The notes under the pieces were generated by a model. That model did not search any database. It was not told the DNA's origin and worked only from the letters and a program-made list of their open reading frames with translations. The position numbers and the translations under genes are program-made. This document shows positions 55,746 through 62,238 of a stretch of 64,000 nucleotides of DNA, piece after piece. The DNA is taken from positions 1 to 64,000 of the forward strand of contig JAKLKB010000001.1 of assembly GCA_023150835.1 (NCBI GenBank), read 5' to 3'. The DNA comes from Myxococcota bacterium (GTDB taxonomy: Bacteria; Myxococcota_C; UBA6777). Numbering within the stretch: position 1 is the stretch's first letter; the number at the start of each line of letters is the position of its first letter.

Positions 55746-55821
55746 TCTGATTAACAGTCAGATGCTCTACCCACTGAGCTATGAAGGCTTACGCCTTCAC
55801 TGGGAGTCGAACCCAGGACCC
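55746..55821 (-). tRNA. Circularly permuted tRNA-Asn(GTT)-like gene
   Basis: In transcription order the 3' part comes first: variable GGGTC, T-arm CTGGG-TTCGACT-CCCAG and acceptor TGAAGGC (55821 down to 55793). A 4-nt linker GTAA follows, then the 5' part: acceptor GCCTTCA, TA, D-arm GCTC-AGTGGGTA-GAGC, A26, and a complete anticodon arm TCTGA-CTGTTAA-TCAGA (55788 down to 55746). The two acceptor strands pair over all 7 bp. Joined at the variable region, the parts give a 72-nt cloverleaf with a textbook Asn anticodon loop (C-T-GTT-A-A) and G as discriminator from the linker. No alternative 3' half follows and no alternative 5' half precedes. Confidence 0.75.
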
Positions 55822-55828
55822 TTTGAGG

Positions 55829-55904
55829 CCAGTCGCTCTGCCGCTGAGCTACGGAGGTTTTGGGCCTCCGCCGGGACTCGAACCCGGGACCCACTGAAGC
55901 AAAA
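55829..55904 (-). tRNA. Circularly permuted tRNA-like gene (possible TTG anticodon)
   Basis: 3' part first: TTTTGCT loop segment, stem strand TCAGT, variable GGGTC, T-arm CCGGG-TTCGAGT-CCCGG and acceptor CGGAGGC (55904 down to 55864). A 5-nt linker CCAAA follows, then the 5' part: acceptor ACCTCCG (6 of 7 pairs), TA, D-arm GCTC-AGCGGCA-GAGC, G26 and stem strand ACTGG (55858 down to 55829). ACTGG pairs with TCAGT (one G-T), so the break lies in the anticodon loop. Counting from the 3' strand gives TTG at 34-36 with C at 37, which is atypical. It is 7 nt upstream of the Asn-like unit. Topologically it also resembles YrlA-type Y RNAs, whose ends lie at the anticodon position. Confidence 0.7.
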
Positions 55905-55925
55905 GTCGTTGATGTTCCTCGATAT

Positions 55926-55966
55926 GCGGGACACGCAGTCCTGATTTGTGAGTCTCTGCGTGCCGC
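55926..55966 (-). other. Stable hairpin just upstream of the permuted tRNA-like genes
   Basis: CACGCAG pairs with CTGCGTG, extended by GCGG/CCGC with a 2-nt bulge, around a 17-nt loop. It begins about 20 nt upstream of the first permuted unit on the minus strand. It could be a leader structure, part of a Y-RNA-like transcript, or a transcription signal. No U-run. Confidence 0.5.
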
Positions 55967-56043
55967 CAAGATACATCCCGCGCTCCTGCGATGGCCATAG
56001 ACGCAACGAGGAGAGCGATGTTCAAAAGAATCCGGCGAAAAAC

Positions 56044-57141
56044 TTATTTGCGAAAGAGGGGGAGGATATCTTGGAAGGCGGCATCGACGGTGCGATCGAC
56101 GGGCAAGATCCGCCGAGGCATCGGCTCGAAAGGAGAAGAAACGGTCTCGACGTGTTGGGGAACATCATGGGAAACAACGGGGAGTTTCCCACGGGATGAG
56201 GAGGATGCGTGATGCGGCGGGGGTGGTGTTCGTTGTTCGTGCGATGGATGGGGTGTGGAGAAAGGGCGTTCGCTCAAGGCCGCGTGTTCGCTCAAGGCCG
56301 TGCGAAGATCGCCTTGGGACGGGTTTTTGTTTGAGGAGAAGGAAGAAGCCGCAGCTTGTTTGTGAGCAAACACAGCACGCAAGGCTTGAAGTTGATCGAA
56401 GTGTTTGACGGCAGCATCAGGATCGCAGAAAGTCGCCATCGGATCGACGTTTTGGATAGCGTTACTTTGGGGGGCGGGGGTAGGCGACTTTTTCAATTCG
56501 TGAGCGAGTTGGCGTAGGCTTGATTCGATGGTTTCTTCGCTGAGGTTTTGAAGGCGATGCGAGGCGGTGGACACAAGCGGCTGAGGGAGAGTCTCTGCAA
56601 AAGGCGGTTGTGGCGACTTGTTGTGTGCAGAAAGGGCTGCAAATTGAGCGCGTTTTTCAGGAGAAAAAGCAACCTGATCACCCGGGAAGATCGGCTTCTC
56701 TTTGGGGACGGGTTGTGTGTCGTCGTGCGAAGGTCCAAAGAAGCCGTCGATCTCCGCGCTGAGATCCCACGAAAGCGAAAGAACCTCTTTGGAAGAAACG
56801 GAAGGAGCGAAGGGACGGGGGGTTTCTTGGAGCAGATCAAGCGGCGGGATCTCTTTGGGTAGCCAAGAGAGTGAAAGCGAGTGTGGATCGTCGATCTTTT
56901 GGGGTGGAGTGTGTTTTTGAGTAAGAGTCTGATCGAGGGCCTGTTTTTGAGCAAGCGTCTGATCGAGTGCCTGTTTTTGGGCGACGGCTTGATCGAGCGC
57001 GGTTTGTAGCTGGAGGATGCGTGCTTCGGCTTGTTGGAGGCGTTGTTGTGCGCGGCGCAGTTGGGAGGTGAGTTGTTCGATATCTTGGGGGAATTCGAGG
57101 GCATTGGGGTTGGGCGTATGGAAGGCATTCATGGCATTCAT
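56044..57141 (-). CDS. Coiled-coil, low-complexity protein of unknown function
   Basis: 365 residues. Residues 18-75 form a coiled coil with heptad-like Leu/Ala/Gln (IEQLTSQLRRAQQRLQQAEARILQLQTALDQ) and two copies of QKQALDQTLA. The rest is Pro/Ser/His-rich with a few helical patches (TIESSLRQLAHELKK, AAVKHFDQLQALRAVFAHKQAAA). No signal peptide, membrane helix or known domain. The start has only a weak AAGAGAAA site. It is probably a cytosolic structural or adaptor protein. Confidence 0.65.
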   Translation of the reverse strand: MNAMNAFHTPNPNALEFPQDIEQLTSQLRRAQQRLQQAEARILQLQTALDQAVAQKQALDQTLAQKQALDQTLTQKHTPPQKIDDPHSLSLSWLPKEIPPLDLLQETPRPFAPSVSSKEVLSLSWDLSAEIDGFFGPSHDDTQPVPKEKPIFPGDQVAFSPEKRAQFAALSAHNKSPQPPFAETLPQPLVSTASHRLQNLSEETIESSLRQLAHELKKSPTPAPQSNAIQNVDPMATFCDPDAAVKHFDQLQALRAVFAHKQAAASSFSSNKNPSQGDLRTALSEHAALSERPFSTPHPSHEQRTPPPPHHASSSSRGKLPVVSHDVPQHVETVSSPFEPMPRRILPVDRTVDAAFQDILPLFRK

Positions 57142-57492
57142 GGCGTTTCTCTTTCTCTTTCTTTGTCGGTGATCGGTGTTCGATGGGTGTTGTTGTTGGG
57201 TCTGTCCAAGATATCGGCGATCTTGGGGAGTTGGAGGCCCGTTACGCAGATCTTGTGCCAGACGCTTTGATCGCTTGTCAGAAGGGAAGAAAGAAGCTAG
57301 ATTGTGCGCCGCTTGAGAGGGTCAAGCCTGAAAGAATTCGAAAGCAAACCAACACAACAAACATTTCGCCTTGCCTTTTGAGGAGATCGAGGGTTGGGGT
57401 GTCTTGCCTCGCGCAAAGACACGACCCACCGTGTCAAACAGCGCCTCCCCCATCTAGGCGATGTCGCGTCCCTCATCAAGAAAGGAGCGTTC
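57142..57492. other. Intergenic region, no gene recognised
   Basis: About 350 bp between divergent genes. A longer frame runs through it into the membrane-protein gene but has no ribosome site and a composition unlike a protein. No palindrome or promoter stands out. Confidence 0.5.
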
Positions 57493-57666
57493 GTGAGCCG
57501 CACAAAGCATCCGTTCAAAAATTGGACAACCCCCCCCGCTCTGGCAGAAGCAAATCACGGGGCCAATGCAGAAGGCCACACCACCCACTCGGCCTCCAAT
57601 ACAACCACCCCATCGGGAGATCCAGCAGGATCGCGTGGGTATCTTGTCAAAAGGAGCGAACCATGA
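57493..57666 (+). CDS. Small ORF (57 codons) translationally coupled to the next gene
   Basis: The GTG at 57493 has AAAGGAG with 5-nt spacing, the best ribosome site in the area. The product is 57 residues, hydrophilic, rich in Thr/Asn/Pro/Ala (ALAEANHGANAEGHTTHSAS). Its stop overlaps the ATG of the following gene (ATGA), and the next gene's AAAAGGAG lies inside it. This is the layout of a coupled leader gene. No homology is recognised, so it may also be a chance ORF. Confidence 0.45.
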   Translation: MSRTKHPFKNWTTPPALAEANHGANAEGHTTHSASNTTTPSGDPAGSRGYLVKRSEP

Positions 57667-58136
57667 CGAATGATGGAAGTCGACTCATTCGGTTCTTCCG
57701 CAACTTGCGGCTCGTTCTGGTGTTTGTGTTGGTGCATCTGACCTACAACCCCGAAGGGGCCTCATATTACCATTGGGCTCTGAAACCTTGGTGGGATGGG
57801 TTCTTTGGTGCTGGAAAGCTGGTCGGCCCGCACTCTCTCAAAGCCTTTGTGGGGGTTTTGTTGTTGGGGGGATGGTTTTGGTTTCTGCGCAGCACACGCC
57901 GAAAGATCGGTGGATTGGGGATCTTGCTCACCATCGCCTTCTTTGCGACCTTGGGATGGGTGTTGAATGATTATGGACTCTTCCCCAACGTGGGTTCTTG
58001 GATGTTGCAACACCTTCTGCTGCTGATCGTGAGCATCGTCTTGTCTTTGGGCGTCCTGCTCCCCGAACCCAAAGCCAAAGTCGTTGTCGCCAAGCAAGAA
58101 AAACTCCCCGCCAAACAAGGTTCCGAAACCGCCTGA
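57663..58136 (+). CDS. DUF6524-like small multipass membrane protein
   Basis: 157 residues; AAAAGGAG lies before the ATG. Four hydrophobic helices: LRLVLVFVLVHLTY, SLKAFVGVLLLGGWFWFL, GGLGILLTIAFFATLGWVL and HLLLLIVSIVLSLGVLLP. The segment TYNPEGASYYHWAL between helices 1 and 2 matches the N-P-x-G/E-x-S-Y/F-x-H-W pattern I associate with the DUF6524 family. Role unknown; it follows the small ORF. Confidence 0.75.
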   Translation: MTNDGSRLIRFFRNLRLVLVFVLVHLTYNPEGASYYHWALKPWWDGFFGAGKLVGPHSLKAFVGVLLLGGWFWFLRSTRRKIGGLGILLTIAFFATLGWVLNDYGLFPNVGSWMLQHLLLLIVSIVLSLGVLLPEPKAKVVVAKQEKLPAKQGSETA

Positions 58137-58140
58137 TGGT

Positions 58141-59178
58141 TTAGCCCGAGGTGCGTTGCCCGTAGAGGCGAAGGCGGCTGACACCGCCGTCGGGGTAGAT
58201 CTGAAGTTTGATATGGCTGAAGGGGCCGGGGGATTGGAGCTCTTGGCGGAAGAGATGTTCGTGGTGGGCTTGGAGGGGGCGTCGGGAAAGGATCTCTTGC
58301 CAAGGGGCGGCATCGTTGTGTTGGAGGTCGGTGATCTGGAGGTTGGGGGCCAAGATGCCGTGCAGGCTGAAAGACTCGGGGAAGTTGCCTTTGAAGTGGT
58401 TGGTATCGACCACAACAAAGCGGATATCTCCGATGGCTCCGAGCTTAACGATGATCCAATCAAAGCCGGGGCGTCGGCTGCGTCGAGTTTCCCACCCTTC
58501 GCCCATCACACGAGCGCGTCCGGGGGCGATCAGGTTGGACATCACCCCAAAAAACATATCGGAACACACCAAGGGCTCGCCGCCATTGCGCATCGCCGCG
58601 AGATCGACTTCGCCTGCTTCAAGAGGAAAACGCAGATCATCTTCGCTCGGCTTCCAAAGCGGCGTAGGACGGCCATAAGCGCGAAAACGTGAGACGCCAC
58701 CGTCAGGATAGATGTGCAGCTTGAGATGCGAAACAGGCTCAAGGTGTTGCGTCGCAAAGAGGTTTTGCGAACCGCGTTGCAAAGAAACAGGCGCAAGGAA
58801 GGGCTTCCACGGGAGCGCATACAACGAGGGTGGATCTTCCGAAGCATCGGGGGCAAAGCAGGCTTCGACCGATGCAAACGAGGGGTGATTGCCGAGAAAA
58901 TGGTTGGTGTCGATATCAAGGACAGAGATCACGCCCGGGACACCGAGGCGCAAGATGCACCAATCATGGCCCTCTTCGCGTTTTCGTCGGCTTTCCCACC
59001 CGTCCATCCACTTGCCGCGTTCGGTGTATTTGTCGGGGATAAAGACGCCCCGCCCGGGTTTCACAAGATTGTTCATCTCGGCAAAGAAATCATCCGAACA
59101 CAACAAAGCACGGCCACCGAGCTGCTCACAAAGAAGATCGATACCATTCGAGATACCGATACCCTGTTCTATTTTCAT
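58141..59178 (-). CDS. alc: Allantoicase
   Basis: 345 residues. The start at 59178 (MKIEQG) is chosen over the long frame to 59412, which runs into the neighbour's terminus. Allantoicase hydrolyses allantoate to ureidoglycolate and urea. The protein has the expected internal duplication: each half contains a C-S-D-[DM]-F-F-[AG]-x-M-x-N-L motif, a GWE-[ST]-R-R-x-R-x-x-[GP] block, D-T-N-H-F-x-G-N-[HF]-P, and a L-x-I-Y-P-D-G-G-V-S-R-[FL]-R end. Both halves are intact. It is the end of a minus-strand set with allantoinase 38 bp upstream and puuD beyond. Confidence 0.95.
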   Translation of the reverse strand: MKIEQGIGISNGIDLLCEQLGGRALLCSDDFFAEMNNLVKPGRGVFIPDKYTERGKWMDGWESRRKREEGHDWCILRLGVPGVISVLDIDTNHFLGNHPSFASVEACFAPDASEDPPSLYALPWKPFLAPVSLQRGSQNLFATQHLEPVSHLKLHIYPDGGVSRFRAYGRPTPLWKPSEDDLRFPLEAGEVDLAAMRNGGEPLVCSDMFFGVMSNLIAPGRARVMGEGWETRRSRRPGFDWIIVKLGAIGDIRFVVVDTNHFKGNFPESFSLHGILAPNLQITDLQHNDAAPWQEILSRRPLQAHHEHLFRQELQSPGPFSHIKLQIYPDGGVSRLRLYGQRTSG

Positions 59179-59216
59179 CGAAAACTCCGTACGACAAAGT
59201 ATCGTGATACAAAAAT

Positions 59217-60551
59217 TTAGGGGGTAGAGTGCTGCGCAAAAAGTGCTTCGCCGTGGGGATGCGCTTTCCATACGCCGCGTTGGTAAGCGAGTTGGCCTTT
59301 GAGATAAGCGGCTTGCACACGGCCTTTGAGGGGCATGCCAAGGTAAGGCGTACATTTGTGCCGACTGCCGAGGTGTTCGACGCCGACCGTAAAAGCGGTT
59401 TCGGGTTCCCACAAGATCAGATCAGCATCTTTTTGGGGGGCGAGCGAGCCTTTTTGGGGGAGTTTTACCAGCGCAGCAGGGCCTTTGGCGAGCCATCTTG
59501 CGATGTGTTCGATCCCAAAGCCGCGTTTTTGGGCTTCGGTCCACAGCAACGACAAGCTTAGATCCAACGAAGAGATCCCACCCCACGCCTCCGCAAAGCT
59601 GCCTGTATCGAGGCATTTGAGCGAAGGGGGGCAAGGCGAATGATCGCTGACCACAAAGTCGATCAAGCCGCCCCCAAGGGCTTTCCAGAGTGCTTCGCGG
59701 TTGGCGTCCTCGCGGATCGGTGGAGCGCATTTGTAAAGTGTTGCTCCGTCAGGGATCGCCTCAGCATAAAGGCAAAGATAATGCGGACAAGTCTCGACCG
59801 TCAGCGGAAGCCCTTCCTCTTTGGCAGCCGCGATCATCGGCAACGCCTCTGCGGTCGAAAGATGGACGATGTGGACGTGCGCACGCGTCGATCGGCACAG
59901 ATCGATCAAGCCAGCGATCGCTTCGAGTTCCCATGCGGGAGGGCGAGAGCGCAAAAAGCGTTGGTAAGATCGCGCCGATAGATCGGGGAGTTCGAGGGGT
60001 CTTGCGATCTCAGCATGCGCCAACAGCGGGGCATCAAAACGCTTGAGGATCTGCAAGGCTTGGCGGGTCGTCTCCCAATCAGCCGCAGGGAATTCATCGA
60101 TCCCCGAATCGCACAAAAACGCCTTACCACCGAAGGTTCCAGCTTCAAGCAACGCAGCGAGTTCGTGCAGGTGGTGGGGGATCACCCCCGCCCAAAAGCC
60201 CGTGTGTGCGTAAAGTTTGCCCTCATAACTGGCCTTTTTGGCCGAAAACGCCGCCGACGTGGTGGTGACGGGAGAGCTATTGAGCGGCATATCGATCAAC
60301 GTCGTGATGCCACCGAGCAAAGCGGCTTTTGTGGCCGTCTCAAACCCCTCCCATGTGGTGCGCCCGGGCTCGTTGATGTGGACGTGTGTGTCGACGCCAC
60401 CCGCCATGATGACGGTCTCTCCGACATCTTCGACCAGTAGGTCAGCAGGTGGTTCTTGGATCAGATCAAGGATGCGTTCACCATCCACAAGCAAGATGCC
60501 GGATTGAACGCTGTCTTGGTAGATGATGCGTTTGGAGCGTAATCCCCACAT
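59217..60551 (-). CDS. allB: Allantoinase
   Basis: 444 residues from the ATG at 60551 (GAGG 7 nt upstream). This is a cyclic amidohydrolase that opens allantoin to allantoate. The binuclear metal site is visible: GGVDTHVHINEPGRTTWEGF (His-x-His), GGKAFLCDSG (candidate bridging Lys), LLAHAE, VHIVHLS and the catalytic VVSDHSPCP. It is separated from puuD by a family A element at 60602. It lies just before allantoicase in the same direction and is probably co-transcribed with it. Confidence 0.95.
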   Translation of the reverse strand: MWGLRSKRIIYQDSVQSGILLVDGERILDLIQEPPADLLVEDVGETVIMAGGVDTHVHINEPGRTTWEGFETATKAALLGGITTLIDMPLNSSPVTTTSAAFSAKKASYEGKLYAHTGFWAGVIPHHLHELAALLEAGTFGGKAFLCDSGIDEFPAADWETTRQALQILKRFDAPLLAHAEIARPLELPDLSARSYQRFLRSRPPAWELEAIAGLIDLCRSTRAHVHIVHLSTAEALPMIAAAKEEGLPLTVETCPHYLCLYAEAIPDGATLYKCAPPIREDANREALWKALGGGLIDFVVSDHSPCPPSLKCLDTGSFAEAWGGISSLDLSLSLLWTEAQKRGFGIEHIARWLAKGPAALVKLPQKGSLAPQKDADLILWEPETAFTVGVEHLGSRHKCTPYLGMPLKGRVQAAYLKGQLAYQRGVWKAHPHGEALFAQHSTP

Positions 60552-60601
60552 AAGAAAACCTCGTGCGATTGAAGTCAAAAGGAACGGTACATCTGGACGG
60601 A

Positions 60602-60730
60602 TTTGTGGGGCTTTGCCCCACGCCCCACAAGGGACTGTCGCCCCTTGACCCCGTGAGGGGCGAACAGATCACTGGTTTTTCACCCAGACGACTCTGTCGC
60701 TTGAAATACCACGAACACGGGGGTTTTGGC
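60602..60730 (-). repeat. Dispersed element family A, copy 7
   Basis: GTGGGGCTTTGCCCCAC, CCCCTTGACCCCGTGAGGGG, CTGGTTTTTCACCCAGACG, CTCTGTCGCTTGAAA and CGAACACGGGGG. It lies between allB and puuD, within the purine cluster. Confidence 0.85.
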
Positions 60731-60793
60731 AAACTACGTCGATCCTATCGAAGAAAAAGGAGTGTAGTCGGCCTTGTTTGGAGAGAGAACGGA

Positions 60794-61999
60794 TTATTGG
60801 GGCATACCTTGTTGGATCCAAGCCCCGAGCAGAGCGCGTTCTTCGGGGGTGATCTTGGTGAGGTTGCCGAGGGGCATGTATTGGGAGTCGACGGTGCTGC
60901 TTTTGATCTTGGCGTGGACAGCGCGTGCTTGTTCGTAGCGTTCGAGCATAATGCCTTGGGGTGGGGCCAGAAAGCCCGGGAAGCTGGGCTTCGCAGCATG
61001 GCAAGAAAGGCATCGTACTTGGAGGATCGGCTGGATCTGTTGGAAGGTGACACGTGCGCCATGTGCGCCGATCGGTCGGGATGTGGCGAGAGGCTCGGCA
61101 GGACGGGGCTTGCTGACCAAGGCCAACGCAACCATCGCAACAGCGGCCACCGGCAAGATCCAGACTTTGTGTTCGCCGTTGTGCTTGAGGTTGAAATAAT
61201 GCCGAACGCCCATGCTGATCACCGAAAGCCCCGCAAGGATCGCCCAGTTCAGGTGATGCCCAAAGACCGTCGGATAATGGTTGCTGAGCATGATAAACAA
61301 GACAGGCAAGGTGAGGTAGTTGTTGTGAAGCGATCGCATCGCTCCTGCGGCCCCTTTGGAGATATCGGGAGGTTGTCCAGCGATCATCGCGTCCACCATA
61401 ATCCGCTGGTTGGGGATGATCACAAAAAAGACGTTGGCCGCCATGATGGTTCCGATGATCACACCGACGTGCATAAAGGCCGCACGAGGTTGATAGATCC
61501 GTGTCAACGCAAACGAGGCGATGGTCAACAAGATCAAGCCAAGGATCGCAAGGAACATCGGCTGTTTGTGCAAAGGGGATCTGCACATCAGGTCGTACAC
61601 CAACCATGAGGCGGTGATAAAACCGACGCTGATCGCGATGGCTTGCCAAGGTTGAAGCCCGCCGACTGTCGATTGGAGCAGGTAGATCTTGGTGTCCCAG
61701 TAGTACACCACCGTCAACAAACAAATGCCTGTGATCCAAGTAAAATAGGCTTCCCACTTGAACCAATGCAGCGTCTTGGGGAGGACTTTGGGGGCGCCAT
61801 CGTACTTGAGGACTTGGTAAAAAGCGCCACCGTGAACCGCGAAAAGTTCTCCCTTGATACCGTCTTTTGGCGTTTCAGGGGAGCGGATATTGTGATTCAG
61901 CCAGTTAAAATAAAAGGATGTCCCGATCCACGCGGCCCCCGTAATCAAGTGAAACCAGCGAAAGAACAAGTTGAACCAGTCCAGAATATAGCCTTCCAT
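60794..61999 (-). CDS. puuD: Membrane urate hydroxylase with C-terminal cytochrome c domain
   Basis: 401 residues. The start at 61999 (MEGYILDW, CGGAG upstream) is preferred; the longer frame is encoded by a family B element. PuuD oxidises urate to 5-hydroxyisourate without oxygen as direct acceptor, passing electrons through a fused cytochrome c. About eight transmembrane helices (WFHLITGAAWIGTSFYFNWLN, WQAIAISVGFITASWLVYDL, VGVIIGTIMAANVFFVIIPNQ) fill the first 300 residues, with HLI and NHN histidines near the start. The C-terminal domain has the heme motif CLSCH and a late Met (YMPLGNLT). It replaces cytosolic uricase and feeds the HIUase/OHCU fusion. Confidence 0.94.
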   Translation of the reverse strand: MEGYILDWFNLFFRWFHLITGAAWIGTSFYFNWLNHNIRSPETPKDGIKGELFAVHGGAFYQVLKYDGAPKVLPKTLHWFKWEAYFTWITGICLLTVVYYWDTKIYLLQSTVGGLQPWQAIAISVGFITASWLVYDLMCRSPLHKQPMFLAILGLILLTIASFALTRIYQPRAAFMHVGVIIGTIMAANVFFVIIPNQRIMVDAMIAGQPPDISKGAAGAMRSLHNNYLTLPVLFIMLSNHYPTVFGHHLNWAILAGLSVISMGVRHYFNLKHNGEHKVWILPVAAVAMVALALVSKPRPAEPLATSRPIGAHGARVTFQQIQPILQVRCLSCHAAKPSFPGFLAPPQGIMLERYEQARAVHAKIKSSTVDSQYMPLGNLTKITPEERALLGAWIQQGMPQ

Positions 62000-62052
62000 C
62001 GGCAGATCTCCGTGTATTGGGTGTTTGCGATGCGGTGCCTGATCTCGTTTCA

Positions 62053-62165
62053 TACGAGATCCGCCCGTTGCGTTATCGTAAAGAGGTAAGGGCAGCCCCC
62101 TGTAGCTGCCCAATAATCGGGCGTCTATGCACAGTCCTACGATCACACATCATTCGGATATCGTG
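62053..62165 (-). repeat. Dispersed element family B, copy 6 (113 bp)
   Basis: Begins TACGAGATCCGCC and ends GATATCGTG (last base differs). It lies in the space between puuD and the malate synthase gene. Confidence 0.85.
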
Positions 62166-62238
62166 TCACTCATGCGAGAAAAGACGTTCTGAAGTGATAG
62201 AGAGGATAGGTGCATCAAGGGCTTCGGAGTTTTACGGG

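Noticed and set aside
55793..55858. Reading the middle of the tRNA-like cluster as one ordinary tRNA (ACCTCCG ... TGAAGGC)
   Set aside because: The acceptor has two mismatches and the anticodon arm is 5 nt short with no 3' strand, whereas the permuted reading gives 6-7 acceptor pairs and complete arms.
57183..58136. A longer N-terminal extension of the DUF6524-like gene
   Set aside because: The upstream part has no ribosome site and reads as Arg/Pro-rich noise; a strong site directly precedes the ATG at 57663.
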